DNA from: Caulobacter sp.
GTDB taxonomy: Bacteria > Pseudomonadota > Alphaproteobacteria > Caulobacterales > Caulobacteraceae
Direction: 5' to 3'
Length of the DNA: 64,000 nucleotides
NCBI GenBank assembly: GCA_030683005.1
Contig: JAUXMY010000030.1
Coordinates: forward strand, 1 to 64,000
Position 1 is the stretch's first letter; the number at the start of each line of letters is the position of its first letter. The position numbers and the translations under genes were made by a program. Under the pieces are notes generated by a model. It worked only from the letters and a program-made list of their open reading frames with translations. It ran no database searches and was not told the origin of the DNA. Positions 46,259 to 55,878 of this stretch are shown piece by piece.

Positions 46259-47143
46259 CTAGATCACCCCGGCTTCGCGCATGGCCTCGAGGATCAAGGG
46301 CCTGGCGGCTTCGGCGCAGGGCGAGATCGGCAGGCGGACCTCGTCGGAGCACAGGCCGAGTTGGGCCATGGCGAACTTGGTCGGCGCCGGCGAGGCGTCG
46401 AGGAACAGCGCCTTGTGCAGGCGGATCAAGCGGTCCTGCAGGTAGAGGGCGGTCTCCCAGTCGCCGGCCAGGGCGGCGTTGTAGAAGGCCGCCACCGACT
46501 CCGGCGCGACGTTGGAGGTGACGCTGATGCAGCCGGCGCCGCCGTGGGCGATGTAGCCCAGGCCCGTGGGATCGTCGCCGGTCAGCAGCACCCACTCCGG
46601 CCCGCAGGTCAGGCGCTGGATGCTGATGCGGGTCAGGTCGGCGGTGGCGTCCTTGATGCCGACGATGTTGGGCAGCTTCGACAGCCGCTCCAGCGTCTCG
46701 TTGGCGATATCGACCACGGTGCGGCCGGGCACGTTGTAGGTGATCACCGGGATCTGCACGGCGTCGTTGATGGCCGCGTAGTGCTGGTAGAGCCCCTCCT
46801 GGCTGGGGCGGTTGTAGTAGGGCGCGACGATCAGCACCGCGTCGGCGCCGACAGCCTTGGCGTGACGCGCCAGATCGATGGCCTCGCTCGTGGCGTTGGA
46901 GCCGGCGCCGGCGATCACCGGAACCCGACCCCGCGCCGTCTGGACGCACAATTCGACCACACGCCTGTGTTCATCGTGGCTGAGCGTCGAGGTCTCGCCG
47001 GTGGTTCCGGCGGGAACGAGGCCATGGATTCCGGCCGCGATCTGGCGCTCGACCAGCGCCACGAAGGCGTCCTCGTCGAGGGCGCCGTCGCGAAAGGGCG
47101 TGATGAGGGCGGTGATCGCGCCCCGGAACGGAAGATGGGCCAT
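46259..47143 (-). CDS. dapA: 4-hydroxy-tetrahydrodipicolinate synthase
   Basis: DapA condenses pyruvate with aspartate semialdehyde in lysine and diaminopimelate synthesis. The 294-residue TIM-barrel protein shows [12 protein letters not shown], '[17 protein letters not shown]', Tyr136 in '[11 protein letters not shown]' and the Schiff-base Lys164 in '[11 protein letters not shown]'. I chose the ATG at 47143. It is adjacent to smpB (no gap) and divergent from the lytic transglycosylase gene; both products concern the cell wall, directly or by precursor supply. Confidence 0.97.
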   Translation of the reverse strand: MAHLPFRGAITALITPFRDGALDEDAFVALVERQIAAGIHGLVPAGTTGETSTLSHDEHRRVVELCVQTARGRVPVIAGAGSNATSEAIDLARHAKAVGADAVLIVAPYYNRPSQEGLYQHYAAINDAVQIPVITYNVPGRTVVDIANETLERLSKLPNIVGIKDATADLTRISIQRLTCGPEWVLLTGDDPTGLGYIAHGGAGCISVTSNVAPESVAAFYNAALAGDWETALYLQDRLIRLHKALFLDASPAPTKFAMAQLGLCSDEVRLPISPCAEAARPLILEAMREAGVI

Positions 47144-47268
47144 AACTTGCAAAAAGCCGTGAGGTCGCCGCTTTGCATTGCGGCTGTGTGTCGGGCGCGG
47201 ACAATATGTCCGGCGGTGCGGGCTCCGCAATGGCCCGCAAGCGTATGAATGAACGAGGAGACGAAGGT

Positions 47269-49359
47269 TTGACGGCCACTGGACGGAAAATGCTGATCGG
47301 TGCGGGTATCGCCGCGATTCTCGGGGGCGCCGCGGTGGCGCAGGTCTCCGGAGGCGCGCCGCAACTGATCTCAACGCCCCAGCCGGCCTACCGCCAGCCG
47401 CTGTCGGACGCCGACGCGGCCAATCTGCGCAACGCGCTTTCCGGCACGTCGGCCGCCTCGATTCGCATGGCCATGTCCTCGATCCAGGATCCGACGGCCC
47501 GCAAGATCGCCCTGTGGGCCCTGGCGGACCGCGCCCCCGAATCGATGAGCTTCTTCGAGGCCGACGCCGCCCGGCGCGACCTCAACGGCTGGCCGCGCGG
47601 CGCCAAGCGCCAGGCCACGGCGGAAAAGCTGCTGGAAACCTCCGGCATGGCGCCGGACCGGATCATCGCCTGGTTCGGCGGCTCCGAGCCCCAGACCGTC
47701 GAGGGGGCCATGGCCCTTGCCGCCGCCCTCCGCGCCACCAGGCGCGAGCTCGACGCCCGCGACCTGATCAAGGCCTGGTGGCGCGACCGGATGTTCGAGG
47801 CTGATCCGCAGCGCACGATGCGCGCCCGCTTCGGCCTCTTCCTGACCGAGGAAGACCACATCCGGCGCGCCGACGTGCTGCTGTACGGACCGCAGGGACC
47901 GGCGGCGAAGGAGCATATCGCAACCCTGAGCGGCCCCTACAGGCAGGTGGCCGACGCCAGGTTGGCCTATCGCGCCGGTTCGGCGACCGCCAACGACATG
48001 GTCGCCGAGATGGACCACGCCCAGCGCCAGGATCCGGGCCTTGTCTACGAGCAGGCCGCCTACTTCCGCCGGCGCGGCATGGACACCGCCCTGCGTTCGC
48101 TGGCGCGCGGCCTCAAGGCTGCTCCCACGAGCGAGCTGGGCGCCCGCACCTGGACCGCGGACCGCAAACGCATCACCGTCGACGCCCTTCAGGCCCGCGA
48201 CTATGCCGCCGCCTACGGCGCCGCGGCAAACACGGGCGCCGTGACCGGGCCGGACGCGGCGGAGGCCGAGTTCTACGCTGGCTGGATCGCGCTCTCGAAG
48301 CTCCGCAACCCGCAGGCGGCCGCCGACCACTTCGCGAGGCTGGCCGCGGCGGGCACCTCGCCGATCACCCAGGGCCGGGCGTTGTACTGGCAGGGCCGGG
48401 CGGCCGAGGCGCTGGGCGACCAGGCCGCGGCGGCGGTATTCTACCAGCGTGGCGGCCAGCACATCACCACCTTCTACGGCCAGCTGGCCGCCGAGAAGGC
48501 AGGCGTCAAGGAGCTGGTGCTCGACAAGGATCCGGTGATCACACCGGCCGACCGCGCCCGCTTCGAGGGCCGCGAGCTGGTGCAGGCGGCCCGCACCCTG
48601 ATCGAGACCGGCAACCGCGACACCTTCAAGGTCTTCGTGCTGCACATCGACGACACCCTGCCGACGGCAGCCGAGATCGCGCTGCTGGTCGACATGGTGC
48701 GCGGCTACCAGGACCAGGACACCGCCATGCGGGCTGTCCGCACCGCGGCGCAGCGCGGCATGCATCTGCCCGAGCGCGGCTATCCGATCATGCGCCTTCC
48801 CTTCGTCCAGGGCGCGGCCGAGCCGGCCTTCGTCCACAGCATCTCGCGTCAGGAAAGCAACTTCGACCCACGGGCCCAGTCCGGCGTCGGCGCGCGAGGG
48901 ATGATGCAGTTGATGCCGGCCACCGGCGCCAGCGTCGCCCGCCAGATCGGCGAGCCCTACTCGCTGGAGCGGCTTTTCGATCCGGAGTTCAACATGCGCC
49001 TGGGAGCACGCTACCTGGGCGACATGATCACCACCTTCAACGGCTCCTACATCATGGCCGCGGCGGCCTACAACGCAGGCCCTGGACGGCCGGCGCGGTG
49101 GGTGACCGAGTGCGGCGATCCGCGCGGCGGCGGGACTGACCCGCTGGACTTCATCGAGTGCATCCCCTTCTCCGAGACCCGCAACTACGTGATGCGGACC
49201 ACCGAGACGATGATGGTCTATCGCGCCCGGCTGAACGGCGGCTCGACCCCGCTGAGCCTGTCGTCGGACATCCGGCGCGGCGCCTGGACGCCGCTGGCGG
49301 TCGGTTCCGACCCGCGCGCGCCCTATCTGCCTTCCGCGCCGTCGACCGGAGCGCGCTGA
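47269..49359 (+). CDS. Soluble lytic murein transglycosylase
   Basis: The product cleaves peptidoglycan glycan strands to 1,6-anhydro ends in the periplasm. It has an N-terminal signal or anchor ([20 protein letters not shown]), a long helical superhelix of about 470 residues and a C-terminal SLT domain with the catalytic Glu in [13 protein letters not shown]. The SLT domain continues '[15 protein letters not shown]', '[12 protein letters not shown]' and '[15 protein letters not shown]'. I favour TTG at 47269 because AGGAG lies eight bases upstream; ATG at 47245 is the alternative. It is about the size of Slt70. Confidence 0.93.
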   Translation: MTATGRKMLIGAGIAAILGGAAVAQVSGGAPQLISTPQPAYRQPLSDADAANLRNALSGTSAASIRMAMSSIQDPTARKIALWALADRAPESMSFFEADAARRDLNGWPRGAKRQATAEKLLETSGMAPDRIIAWFGGSEPQTVEGAMALAAALRATRRELDARDLIKAWWRDRMFEADPQRTMRARFGLFLTEEDHIRRADVLLYGPQGPAAKEHIATLSGPYRQVADARLAYRAGSATANDMVAEMDHAQRQDPGLVYEQAAYFRRRGMDTALRSLARGLKAAPTSELGARTWTADRKRITVDALQARDYAAAYGAAANTGAVTGPDAAEAEFYAGWIALSKLRNPQAAADHFARLAAAGTSPITQGRALYWQGRAAEALGDQAAAAVFYQRGGQHITTFYGQLAAEKAGVKELVLDKDPVITPADRARFEGRELVQAARTLIETGNRDTFKVFVLHIDDTLPTAAEIALLVDMVRGYQDQDTAMRAVRTAAQRGMHLPERGYPIMRLPFVQGAAEPAFVHSISRQESNFDPRAQSGVGARGMMQLMPATGASVARQIGEPYSLERLFDPEFNMRLGARYLGDMITTFNGSYIMAAAAYNAGPGRPARWVTECGDPRGGGTDPLDFIECIPFSETRNYVMRTTETMMVYRARLNGGSTPLSLSSDIRRGAWTPLAVGSDPRAPYLPSAPSTGAR

Positions 49360-49378
49360 CGAAGACGTCCGCGCGGCC

Positions 49379-50155
49379 TCAGGCCAAGGCGGCGTGGGCG
49401 GCTCGCCGGGCGGCCAGGACCAGTTCGCCCTCGACCTCGACCAGCGCACCGTCGAGACCGAACGCCTCGCGCAGGACGGCTGGCGTCAGCGCGTCTCGCG
49501 GCGCGGCGTCGGCGACCACCCGTCCGCGATGCAGCACCACCAGCCGGTCGCACGACCGCGCCGCGAGCGTCAGATCGTGCAGGGTGACGACCACGGCGGC
49601 CCCGCAGGCCGCCTCGGCGCGCAGGAGCTCCAGGGTCAGGAACTGGGCGTCCGGGTCGAGGCCGGCGGCCGGTTCGTCGGCGACCATCAGCGGCGCGCGG
49701 GTCGACAGCAGGCGGGCGAGCAGCACCCTCGCCCGCTCGCCGCCGGACATGTCGAGCACGCCTCGTCCTTCGAAGCCCGAAAGGCCGACGCGCTCAAGGC
49801 TGCCTGCCGCCACCTCGCGAGCCCTGGCCGGCGGCAGGTCGGGCGCGCCGAGGGCGGCGATTTCCAGCGCGGCCAGGTTCCAGCCGACGCGGCGCTCCTG
49901 CGGCAGGTAGCCGGCCAGTCGCGCGCGGCGAGCCTCCGACAGGGCGGCCAGCGGATCGCCGCCCAGCCGGATGTCGCCGGAGTCGGCCTTGATCAACCCC
50001 AGCCCGGCGCGCAGCAGGGTGGTCTTGCCCGAGCCGTTGGCGCCCAGAACCCCGACGACCTCGCCTGGACGCGCGGCCAGGCCGGCGCTGTCGACGGCCA
50101 GGCGCCCGCCCAGCCGCGCCGTCAGCCCCTCGATGGTCCAGGCCGCCGCGCTCAT
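49379..50155 (-). CDS. ABC transporter ATP-binding protein, iron/cobalamin type
   Basis: The 258-residue product is the ATPase of a BtuCD/FhuCB-like importer. Walker A is GANGSGKTT at 38-46, the signature MSGGERARVLLARLL, Walker B 'PLMVADEPAAGLD' and the switch His in 'VVTLHDLTLAAR'. It overlaps the permease gene by 4 bp and is the last gene of a four-gene operon with a binding protein and a TetR regulator. The transported ligand (ferric siderophore, haem or cobalamin) cannot be told from sequence. Confidence 0.93.
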   Translation of the reverse strand: MSAAAWTIEGLTARLGGRLAVDSAGLAARPGEVVGVLGANGSGKTTLLRAGLGLIKADSGDIRLGGDPLAALSEARRARLAGYLPQERRVGWNLAALEIAALGAPDLPPARAREVAAGSLERVGLSGFEGRGVLDMSGGERARVLLARLLSTRAPLMVADEPAAGLDPDAQFLTLELLRAEAACGAAVVVTLHDLTLAARSCDRLVVLHRGRVVADAAPRDALTPAVLREAFGLDGALVEVEGELVLAARRAAHAALA

Positions 50156-51138
50156 GCCCGCCAGCTCCGGGCGGCCCGCCAGGCGACCAGCGCAAAGACC
50201 GGCGCGCCGAACAGGGCGGTGACGACGCCGAGCTTCAACTCCTGCTCGGTCGGCAGGATCCGTGCGGCCAGATCGGCCAGCACCAGCAGGACGGCGCCGG
50301 CCAGGGCTGAGGGGGCCAGGGTTCGGGCCGGATCGTCCCCGACGCTCCGCCGGACGAGATGCGGCGCGACCAGACCCACGAAGCCGATAACCCCGGCAGC
50401 CGCGACGGCGGCGCCCGCCAACAGCGCGGCGCCGGCCACCGCCGCGGCCCGCAGCCGCGCCATCGGCAGGCCCGACAGCGCAGCGGTCTCATCGCCCAGC
50501 GCCAGCATCCTGAGCCCTCGCGCCGACCAGGCGACCAGGGCCGCGCCGACCGCCATCGGACCCAGGGCGGTCAGGGCGTCGGGCCAGTCGCGGTTGGCGA
50601 CCGACCCCATCATCCAGGTCAGGACCTCTGTGGCCATGATCGGCGAGGCGGCGAAGTTGTAGACCAGCGCCGAAAGGGCGCCGGCGAAGGCCGACAGCGA
50701 CACGCCCATCAGGATCAGGGCCTCGGGCGTGCGGAACCGCGCCGCCAGGGCGGTGACCAGCAGGCCGCAGGCCAGGGCGCCGGCCAGCGCCGCCCCCTCG
50801 ATGGCCAGCGGTACGGCGGCCAGGCCCAGTGAAATGGTCAGACCGGCGCCCAGCCCGGCGCTGGCCGAGACGCCGAGCACGCCCGGGTCGGCCAGCGGAT
50901 TGCGCAGCAGGCCCTGCAGCGCCGCTCCAGCGAGACCCAGGGCCGCGCCGACCAGCGCCGCCATCACCGCGCGGGGCGCGCGGATGGTCCACAGGATCTC
51001 GGCGGCCGGCGAGGCCGGATCGATCAGCGCGGCGCGGTAGTCGGCCGCCGCCATCCCGGTCTCGCCGACCAGAACCGCGAGGATCAGGCTTGCCAGCAGC
51101 AGTCCGCCCAACACCGGCAGGGTCGCCAGCCGACTCAT
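50152..51138 (-). CDS. ABC transporter permease, FecCD family
   Basis: The 328-residue inner-membrane protein has about ten hydrophobic segments, in the BtuC/FecCD pattern. Recognisable motifs are '[42 protein letters not shown]'-like sequence at 54-95 (here ...[10 protein letters not shown]), and the cytoplasmic loop '[19 protein letters not shown]' contacting the ATPase near residue 250. It overlaps both the binding-protein and ATPase genes (ATGA type), giving tight coupling. Confidence 0.94.
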   Translation of the reverse strand: [328 protein letters not shown]

Positions 51139-51950
51139 CTCGCCGCCCGCGGCGCGGCCTCGGCCAGGGTCTCAACGCTTTCGCCGACGAACCAGGCAGG
51201 ACAGCCGATCTGGGCGCCCGGAAGCGAGGCGATGGTCCGGGTCGGCAGGCGCCTGCGCAGCGCCGTGTGGCGGCCGGCGCCCCAGCGGGTGGTCAGGCTG
51301 GACAGCTTGCTGAAGAAGCCGAGCACGAAGGCGGGCGGTGGCGCGCGAACGAGGGCCTCCAGCGGAATCGGCTCCCAGGCCGGCCCGCTGACGATGTTGG
51401 TCAGGCCAGCCGCCCGCAGCATGGCGTCGATCAGGGTGCCGCCGCCGGAACTGTAGCCGGTGGGCGTCAGGTACATGGCCGGCGCGCCGCGCCAGGCGTC
51501 CTTCGACCGGGCCAGACGGGCGTCCATGCCGGCGATCAGCGCCTCGCCCTTCGCCCGCTGATCCAGCGCGGCGGCGACGGCGCGGACATTGGCGCGGACG
51601 CCGTCGAAATCCTGGGCGTCCTCGATGCGCACGACGGTGATCCCGCGCCGGGTCAGCGCCTCCGGCAGCCGCGCGTCGCCGCCCCAGTAGCGGACGACGA
51701 CGTCGGGGCGCAGGGCCAGCACCGTCTCTGTCGTCGCGCGGCGTAGAGGCAGTCCTCTCGCCTGCTCGCGCATGTAGCTGTCTGGATCATCGGCCCGGCC
51801 CGAGACGCCGACGATGGCGTCCCGGGGGCTGAGTGCGATCACATACTGGTCGGCGCAGCTGTCGACCGACATCACGCGCGGCGCCGCCATGACTTCGCCG
51901 GCCAGCGCCAGCCCCGCCGCGAGGGCGGCGCCGAACGCGAGCGGCTTCAT
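51135..51950 (-). CDS. Periplasmic substrate-binding protein of the ABC importer
   Basis: The 271-residue product has a signal peptide (MKPLAFGAALAAGLALAGEVMA) and a type III binding-protein fold: 'PRVMSVDSCADQYVIALSPRDAIVGVSG', 'LALRPDVVVRYWGGDARLPEALTRRGITVVRI', and a C-terminal lobe with 'YSSGGGTLIDAMLRAAGLTNI'. This resembles cobalamin, haem or siderophore binders; no ligand-specific residue pattern was recognised. No TonB receptor gene is adjacent. Confidence 0.9.
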   Translation of the reverse strand: MKPLAFGAALAAGLALAGEVMAAPRVMSVDSCADQYVIALSPRDAIVGVSGRADDPDSYMREQARGLPLRRATTETVLALRPDVVVRYWGGDARLPEALTRRGITVVRIEDAQDFDGVRANVRAVAAALDQRAKGEALIAGMDARLARSKDAWRGAPAMYLTPTGYSSGGGTLIDAMLRAAGLTNIVSGPAWEPIPLEALVRAPPPAFVLGFFSKLSSLTTRWGAGRHTALRRRLPTRTIASLPGAQIGCPAWFVGESVETLAEAAPRAAR

Positions 51951-51953
51951 CGG

Positions 51954-52589
51954 TCAGTCCGTCATCAGTCCGTAGAGGATGCCGTCCAGCATGACCGCCT
52001 TGAGGTCCGCCCGAGGCTCCCAGTTGAACGTCGGCCGGGTCAGCAGCAGGGCCACCAGGCCGTGGCAGGCGGTCCACAGGGTCTGGGCGGCGCTCTCGAC
52101 ATTGCCGGTGCGCAACCGTCCCGAGGCGCCGATCTCGCGGACCACGCCGACGAACTTGTCGTAGCAACGGTCGCCCAGGTCGCGGGTCATCTGCTGCTTG
52201 TCAGCCGACAGAAGGCCGGCGGGCCCGCAGAACACCAGCTGGTAGGCGTTCGGATTGGTCAGCGCGAAGTCCATGTAGGCGTCGAGCATCAGTCGCACCC
52301 GCGTAACCGCGTCGATCGGCTGGGCCGAAATCTCGGTGTTGATGCGAAGAAGCTGCTCGATGGCGCCGTCGCAGATCTCGAGCAGGATCTCGTCCTTGTC
52401 CCGGAAGTGCATGTACAACGCTGTCGACGAGACCCCCACTTCGTCTGCGATCCGTCGGATCGTGGCCCCGTGGTAGCCTTCGGCGATGAAGATGCGCTCC
52501 GCCGCCTGAAGGATTTCGCCGCGCCGCAGATGCCCGTCTCCCTTGGGCTTGCGGGCCGAACGCTGCGGCTTTTTCAACGTCGTGGTCAC
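51954..52589 (-). CDS. TetR-family regulator heading the ABC importer operon
   Basis: The 211-residue product begins with a basic stretch (LKKPQRSARKPKGDGHLRR) and the TetR helix-turn-helix 'ILQAAERIFIAEGYHGATIRRIADEVGVSSTALYMHFRDKDEIL'. The C-terminal ligand domain resembles the WHG/TetR_C type. I chose GTG at 52589 (GGCGA just upstream); longer starts add 17 residues. Its stop is 3 bp from the binding-protein start, so regulator and transporter are one operon and probably feed back on each other. Confidence 0.92.
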   Translation of the reverse strand: MTTTLKKPQRSARKPKGDGHLRRGEILQAAERIFIAEGYHGATIRRIADEVGVSSTALYMHFRDKDEILLEICDGAIEQLLRINTEISAQPIDAVTRVRLMLDAYMDFALTNPNAYQLVFCGPAGLLSADKQQMTRDLGDRCYDKFVGVVREIGASGRLRTGNVESAAQTLWTACHGLVALLLTRPTFNWEPRADLKAVMLDGILYGLMTD

Positions 52590-52764
52590 GACTCGCCATT
52601 CCCCTGCGTCTTGTGTTTCCCCGCGGACACTAAACGGCAATCACCCACGGCCCGCAACCCGTGAGGATGCCGCGTCACGCGGGATGGTTGCCAGAACGTT
52701 AATTTCCTCTTGACCGCGACCTCGCGCTGGTTGAGTGATTCGCCCAAGCGGCGTCGGGGACGGA

Positions 52765-54189
52765 ATGACCGAGGCGAGACACGAACCGCAGTACCGGCGT
52801 CGAACCGGGCTCGAAGGGTGGTCGCCTCGCCGACCGAGACCGCGACTGGCCGCCGAGGCGGACGCCCTTCGACGCGGCGGGGCGGCACAGCCGCCGACCA
52901 TGCTGCAATGGATGGCTCTGGCGGTCGCGCTGACGGCGCCGGCCACAGCACTGATCCTCTGGCCCGCCGCCGCAGGCCAGGCGCTGCACCACCTGTTCTT
53001 CCTGCTTTTCTCGGTCGCGGCCCTCTCCCGGCTTGCCGCGGCGCTGACGCCGCGGGCCAGGGCGTCGGCCCCTTCGCTCGCCGGCGCCGCCCTGCCCGGT
53101 TACACCGTCATTGCACCGCTATACCGCGAGGCCGAGGTCGTCCCACAGCTGCTGGAGGCGCTGGACGCCATCGACTACCCCCGGCGCCGTTTGCAGATCC
53201 TGATCGTCGTGGAGGCCGATGACGGCGAGACCCGCCGGGCGCTGGCGGGGCAGACTCTGCCGCGTCATGTCGAGGTCCTCGTGGCGCCGCCCGGTCATCC
53301 GAGGACCAAGCCCCGCGCCTGCAACATCGCGCTGGAGCGGGCGACCGGCGATCTCGTCACCATCTACGACGCCGAGGACCGGCCCCATCCCGGGCAGCTT
53401 CGCGAGGCGGCCGCCCGCTTCGCCGCGGGCCCTGCCCGCCTGGCCTGCCTGCAGGCGCCGCTGCGGATCGACGCTGATCGCCGCTTCCTGCCCCGGCAGT
53501 TCGCCATAGAGTACGCCATCCAGTTCGAGACCATCCTGCCGCTGCTGGCCCGCCTGGGCCTGCCCTTCCCGCTGGGCGGGACCAGCAATCACTTCCGGAT
53601 GTCGGCCCTGCGCGCCGTGGGCGGGTGGGACGCCTGGAACGTGACCGAGGACGCCGACCTCGGCTTTCGCCTCGCCGCCGAGGGCTATGACCTGGGCATG
53701 CTGGAGCTTCCGACGTACGAGGCCGCGCCCGATCGGCTCGCCGACTGGCTGCCGCAGCGAGCCCGGTGGGTGAAGGGCTACATGCAGACCTTCGGCGTGC
53801 AGACACGGCAACCGCCGCACTGGCGGACAGGGGTCATGCTGGCCTTCGGCCTGACGCTCGGCGTGGCCATCCTGGCGGCCCTGGCGCACGGCCCCCTCCT
53901 CGCCTGGTCCCTGATGTCAGCGGCGGCGCATCTGGGGGGCGGCGATGGCTGGCTGGCGCCGGCGGACCTCACCCTGCTGGCCGGCGGATGGCTCTGCGCG
54001 ATGGCCGCCGCCGTGGTCGGCCTGCGCCGCGCCGGGGGCGAACCGAGGCTGGGGGACCTGCTGGCGATGCCGCTCTACTGGCCGCTGCTGTCGCTCGCCG
54101 CGGCCCATGCGCTCTGGCAGTTGGTCCGCTGTCCGCACCACTGGGACAAGACGCGGCATGCGGCGCGGACTGGACAGGTCGCCGCCTGA
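52765..54189 (+). CDS. Membrane glycosyltransferase, family 2
   Basis: The 474-residue protein has a basic N-terminus, two membrane segments (about residues 48-66 and 72-90), a GT-A catalytic domain and two or three C-terminal membrane segments. The catalytic domain shows 'GYTVIAPLYREAEVVPQLLEALDAIDYP', a nucleotide-sugar acidic motif in 'LVTIYDAEDRPHPGQL', 'GGTSNHFRM' and 'NVTEDADLGFRL' (TED), then QRARWVKGYMQT (QxxRW-like). This is the BcsA-like processive type, but no polysaccharide partner genes lie next to it. I chose the ATG at 52765, which follows a GGGGACGGA ribosome site. Confidence 0.9.
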   Translation: MTEARHEPQYRRRTGLEGWSPRRPRPRLAAEADALRRGGAAQPPTMLQWMALAVALTAPATALILWPAAAGQALHHLFFLLFSVAALSRLAAALTPRARASAPSLAGAALPGYTVIAPLYREAEVVPQLLEALDAIDYPRRRLQILIVVEADDGETRRALAGQTLPRHVEVLVAPPGHPRTKPRACNIALERATGDLVTIYDAEDRPHPGQLREAAARFAAGPARLACLQAPLRIDADRRFLPRQFAIEYAIQFETILPLLARLGLPFPLGGTSNHFRMSALRAVGGWDAWNVTEDADLGFRLAAEGYDLGMLELPTYEAAPDRLADWLPQRARWVKGYMQTFGVQTRQPPHWRTGVMLAFGLTLGVAILAALAHGPLLAWSLMSAAAHLGGGDGWLAPADLTLLAGGWLCAMAAAVVGLRRAGGEPRLGDLLAMPLYWPLLSLAAAHALWQLVRCPHHWDKTRHAARTGQVAA

Positions 54190-54205
54190 GCCGTATCGCC
54201 CGCCC

Positions 54206-55093
54206 ATGAGCGGCCCCACCATCGCCGAGGCTCCGAGCCTGATGCGCACCACCGGCTGGGCGGACTACGCCCTGCTGGACAGCGGCGGCGGCCGCAAGCT
54301 GGAACGCTATGGCCCCTACACCGTCGTGCGGCCCGAGCCGCAGTGCCTGTGGAGGCCGCAACTTCCCGCGAGCGTCTGGGACAATGCTGACGCCGTGTTC
54401 GATCCCTCCGACGAGGACGAGGCCGGCCGCTGGCGCTTCAAGGGCCGGCCCGTGGAGAGCTGGGAGCTCAGCTGGCGCGAGGCGCGGTTCCACGGCCGCT
54501 TCACCAACTTCCGCCACCTGGCCTTCTTTCCGGAGCAGGCCGCCAACTGGGAATGGCTCGACGCCCGCCAGCGCGCGGCGGGGCGGCCGCTGAAGATCCT
54601 CAACCTGTTCGGCTACACCGGGGTCGCCAGCCTGGTCTGCGCCCTGGCCGGCGCCCAGGTCACCCATGTCGACGCCTCTAGGCAGTCGGTGCAGCGGGCC
54701 CGCGAGAACGCGGCCCTGTCCGGCGTCGATAACGTCCGCTGGATCGTCGAGGACGCCCGCCGGTTCGTGCAGCGCGAGGACCGGCGCGGCAGCCGCTACG
54801 ACGGCATTATCCTTGATCCGCCCAAGTTCGGTCGCGGCCCCGACGGCGAGGTCTGGCGACTGTTCGAGGACCTGCCGGAGATGGTCGGCCTCTGCGGCGG
54901 CCTGCTGAGCGACGATCCTTCGTTCCTGATTCTCAACGCCTACGCCGCCCGCATTTCCGGCGCCTCGATGGCCGGCCTGGTGGCCGAGGCGGTGAACCGC
55001 CCCGGCCGCATCGACTGGGGCGAACTGGCCCTGGTCGAGCAGTCCGGCGTTCGGCAGGTAGGCCTCTCCTTCTTTGCGCGGTGGTCGTCATGA
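54206..55093 (+). CDS. Class I SAM-dependent methyltransferase (RlmI/COG1092-like)
   Basis: The 295-residue product shows the SAM-binding motif 'LKILNLFGYTGVASLVCALAGAQVTHVDAS', 'ARENAALSGVDNVRWIVEDARRFV' and the catalytic-type 'YDGIILDPPKFGRGPDGEVW'. This is the pattern of 23S rRNA cytosine-5 methyltransferases of the RlmI group, although the N-terminal PUA domain of RlmI is not evident. It overlaps the downstream SpoU-type gene by 4 bp, suggesting linked RNA modification. Confidence 0.9.
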   Translation: MSGPTIAEAPSLMRTTGWADYALLDSGGGRKLERYGPYTVVRPEPQCLWRPQLPASVWDNADAVFDPSDEDEAGRWRFKGRPVESWELSWREARFHGRFTNFRHLAFFPEQAANWEWLDARQRAAGRPLKILNLFGYTGVASLVCALAGAQVTHVDASRQSVQRARENAALSGVDNVRWIVEDARRFVQREDRRGSRYDGIILDPPKFGRGPDGEVWRLFEDLPEMVGLCGGLLSDDPSFLILNAYAARISGASMAGLVAEAVNRPGRIDWGELALVEQSGVRQVGLSFFARWSS

Positions 55094-55878
55094 GCCGGGT
55101 CATCACCTCCCACACCAATCCGCTGGTGAAGGCCGTCAAGGCGCTGCACATGCGCAAGGCCCGCGAAGAGAGCGGCCGGTTCCTGGCCGAGGGCCTTAAG
55201 ATCGTCACCGAGGCGGTCGAGCTGGGCCACGCGCCGAGGATCCTGATCTACGGCAAGGAGGCCGCCGATCACCCGCTGCTCGATCAGGCGCGGGAGATCA
55301 CCTACGACTCCGGCGGCCAGGTCATCGAGGTCAACCGCGAGATCCTCGAGAAAATCGCCCGCCGCGACAATCCGCAGGCCGTGCTCGGGGTGTTCGAGCA
55401 GAGCTTCACGCCGCTGGCCATGGTCGAGCCTCATACGGCGAAGGTCTGGGTAGCGCTGCAGGCGGTGCGCGATCCGGGCAACCTTGGCACCATCATCCGC
55501 ACCGCCGACGCCGCCGGCTGCGGCGGGGTGATCCTGGTCGGCGACTGCTGCGATCCCTATTCGGTCGAGGCGGTGCGGGCGACCATGGGCTCGATCTTCG
55601 CCGTGCCGATCATCAAGGCGACGATTCCCGAGTTCATCGCCTGGCGCGAGCGCTGGCCGGGTTCCGTGGTCGGCACCCTGCTGAGCGCGAAGACCGATCA
55701 TCGCAGCGCCGTCTACCAGGCCCCGACCCTGATCCTGATGGGCAACGAACAGGCCGGCCTGCCCGACGAGCTGGCGGCCCTGTGCGACGTCAACGTCAAG
55801 ATCCCGATGCGCGGCCGGGCCGACAGCCTGAACCTCTCGGTCGCGACGGGGATCATGATCTACGCGGCGGGGGACTGA
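55090..55878 (+). CDS. SpoU/TrmH-family RNA 2'-O-methyltransferase
   Basis: The 262-residue product has an N-terminal RNA-binding domain ('HTNPLVKAVKALHMRKAREESGRFLAEGLKIV') and a trefoil-knot SPOUT domain. The SPOUT motifs are 'DPGNLGTIIRTADAAG', 'ILMGNEQAGLPDEL' and 'IPMRGRADSLNLSVATGIM'. It probably methylates 23S rRNA or tRNA ribose; the exact target is unknown. I chose the ATG at 55090, overlapping the upstream stop. Its 3' end overlaps the convergent amidohydrolase by about 19 bp. Confidence 0.94.
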   Translation: MSRVITSHTNPLVKAVKALHMRKAREESGRFLAEGLKIVTEAVELGHAPRILIYGKEAADHPLLDQAREITYDSGGQVIEVNREILEKIARRDNPQAVLGVFEQSFTPLAMVEPHTAKVWVALQAVRDPGNLGTIIRTADAAGCGGVILVGDCCDPYSVEAVRATMGSIFAVPIIKATIPEFIAWRERWPGSVVGTLLSAKTDHRSAVYQAPTLILMGNEQAGLPDELAALCDVNVKIPMRGRADSLNLSVATGIMIYAAGD

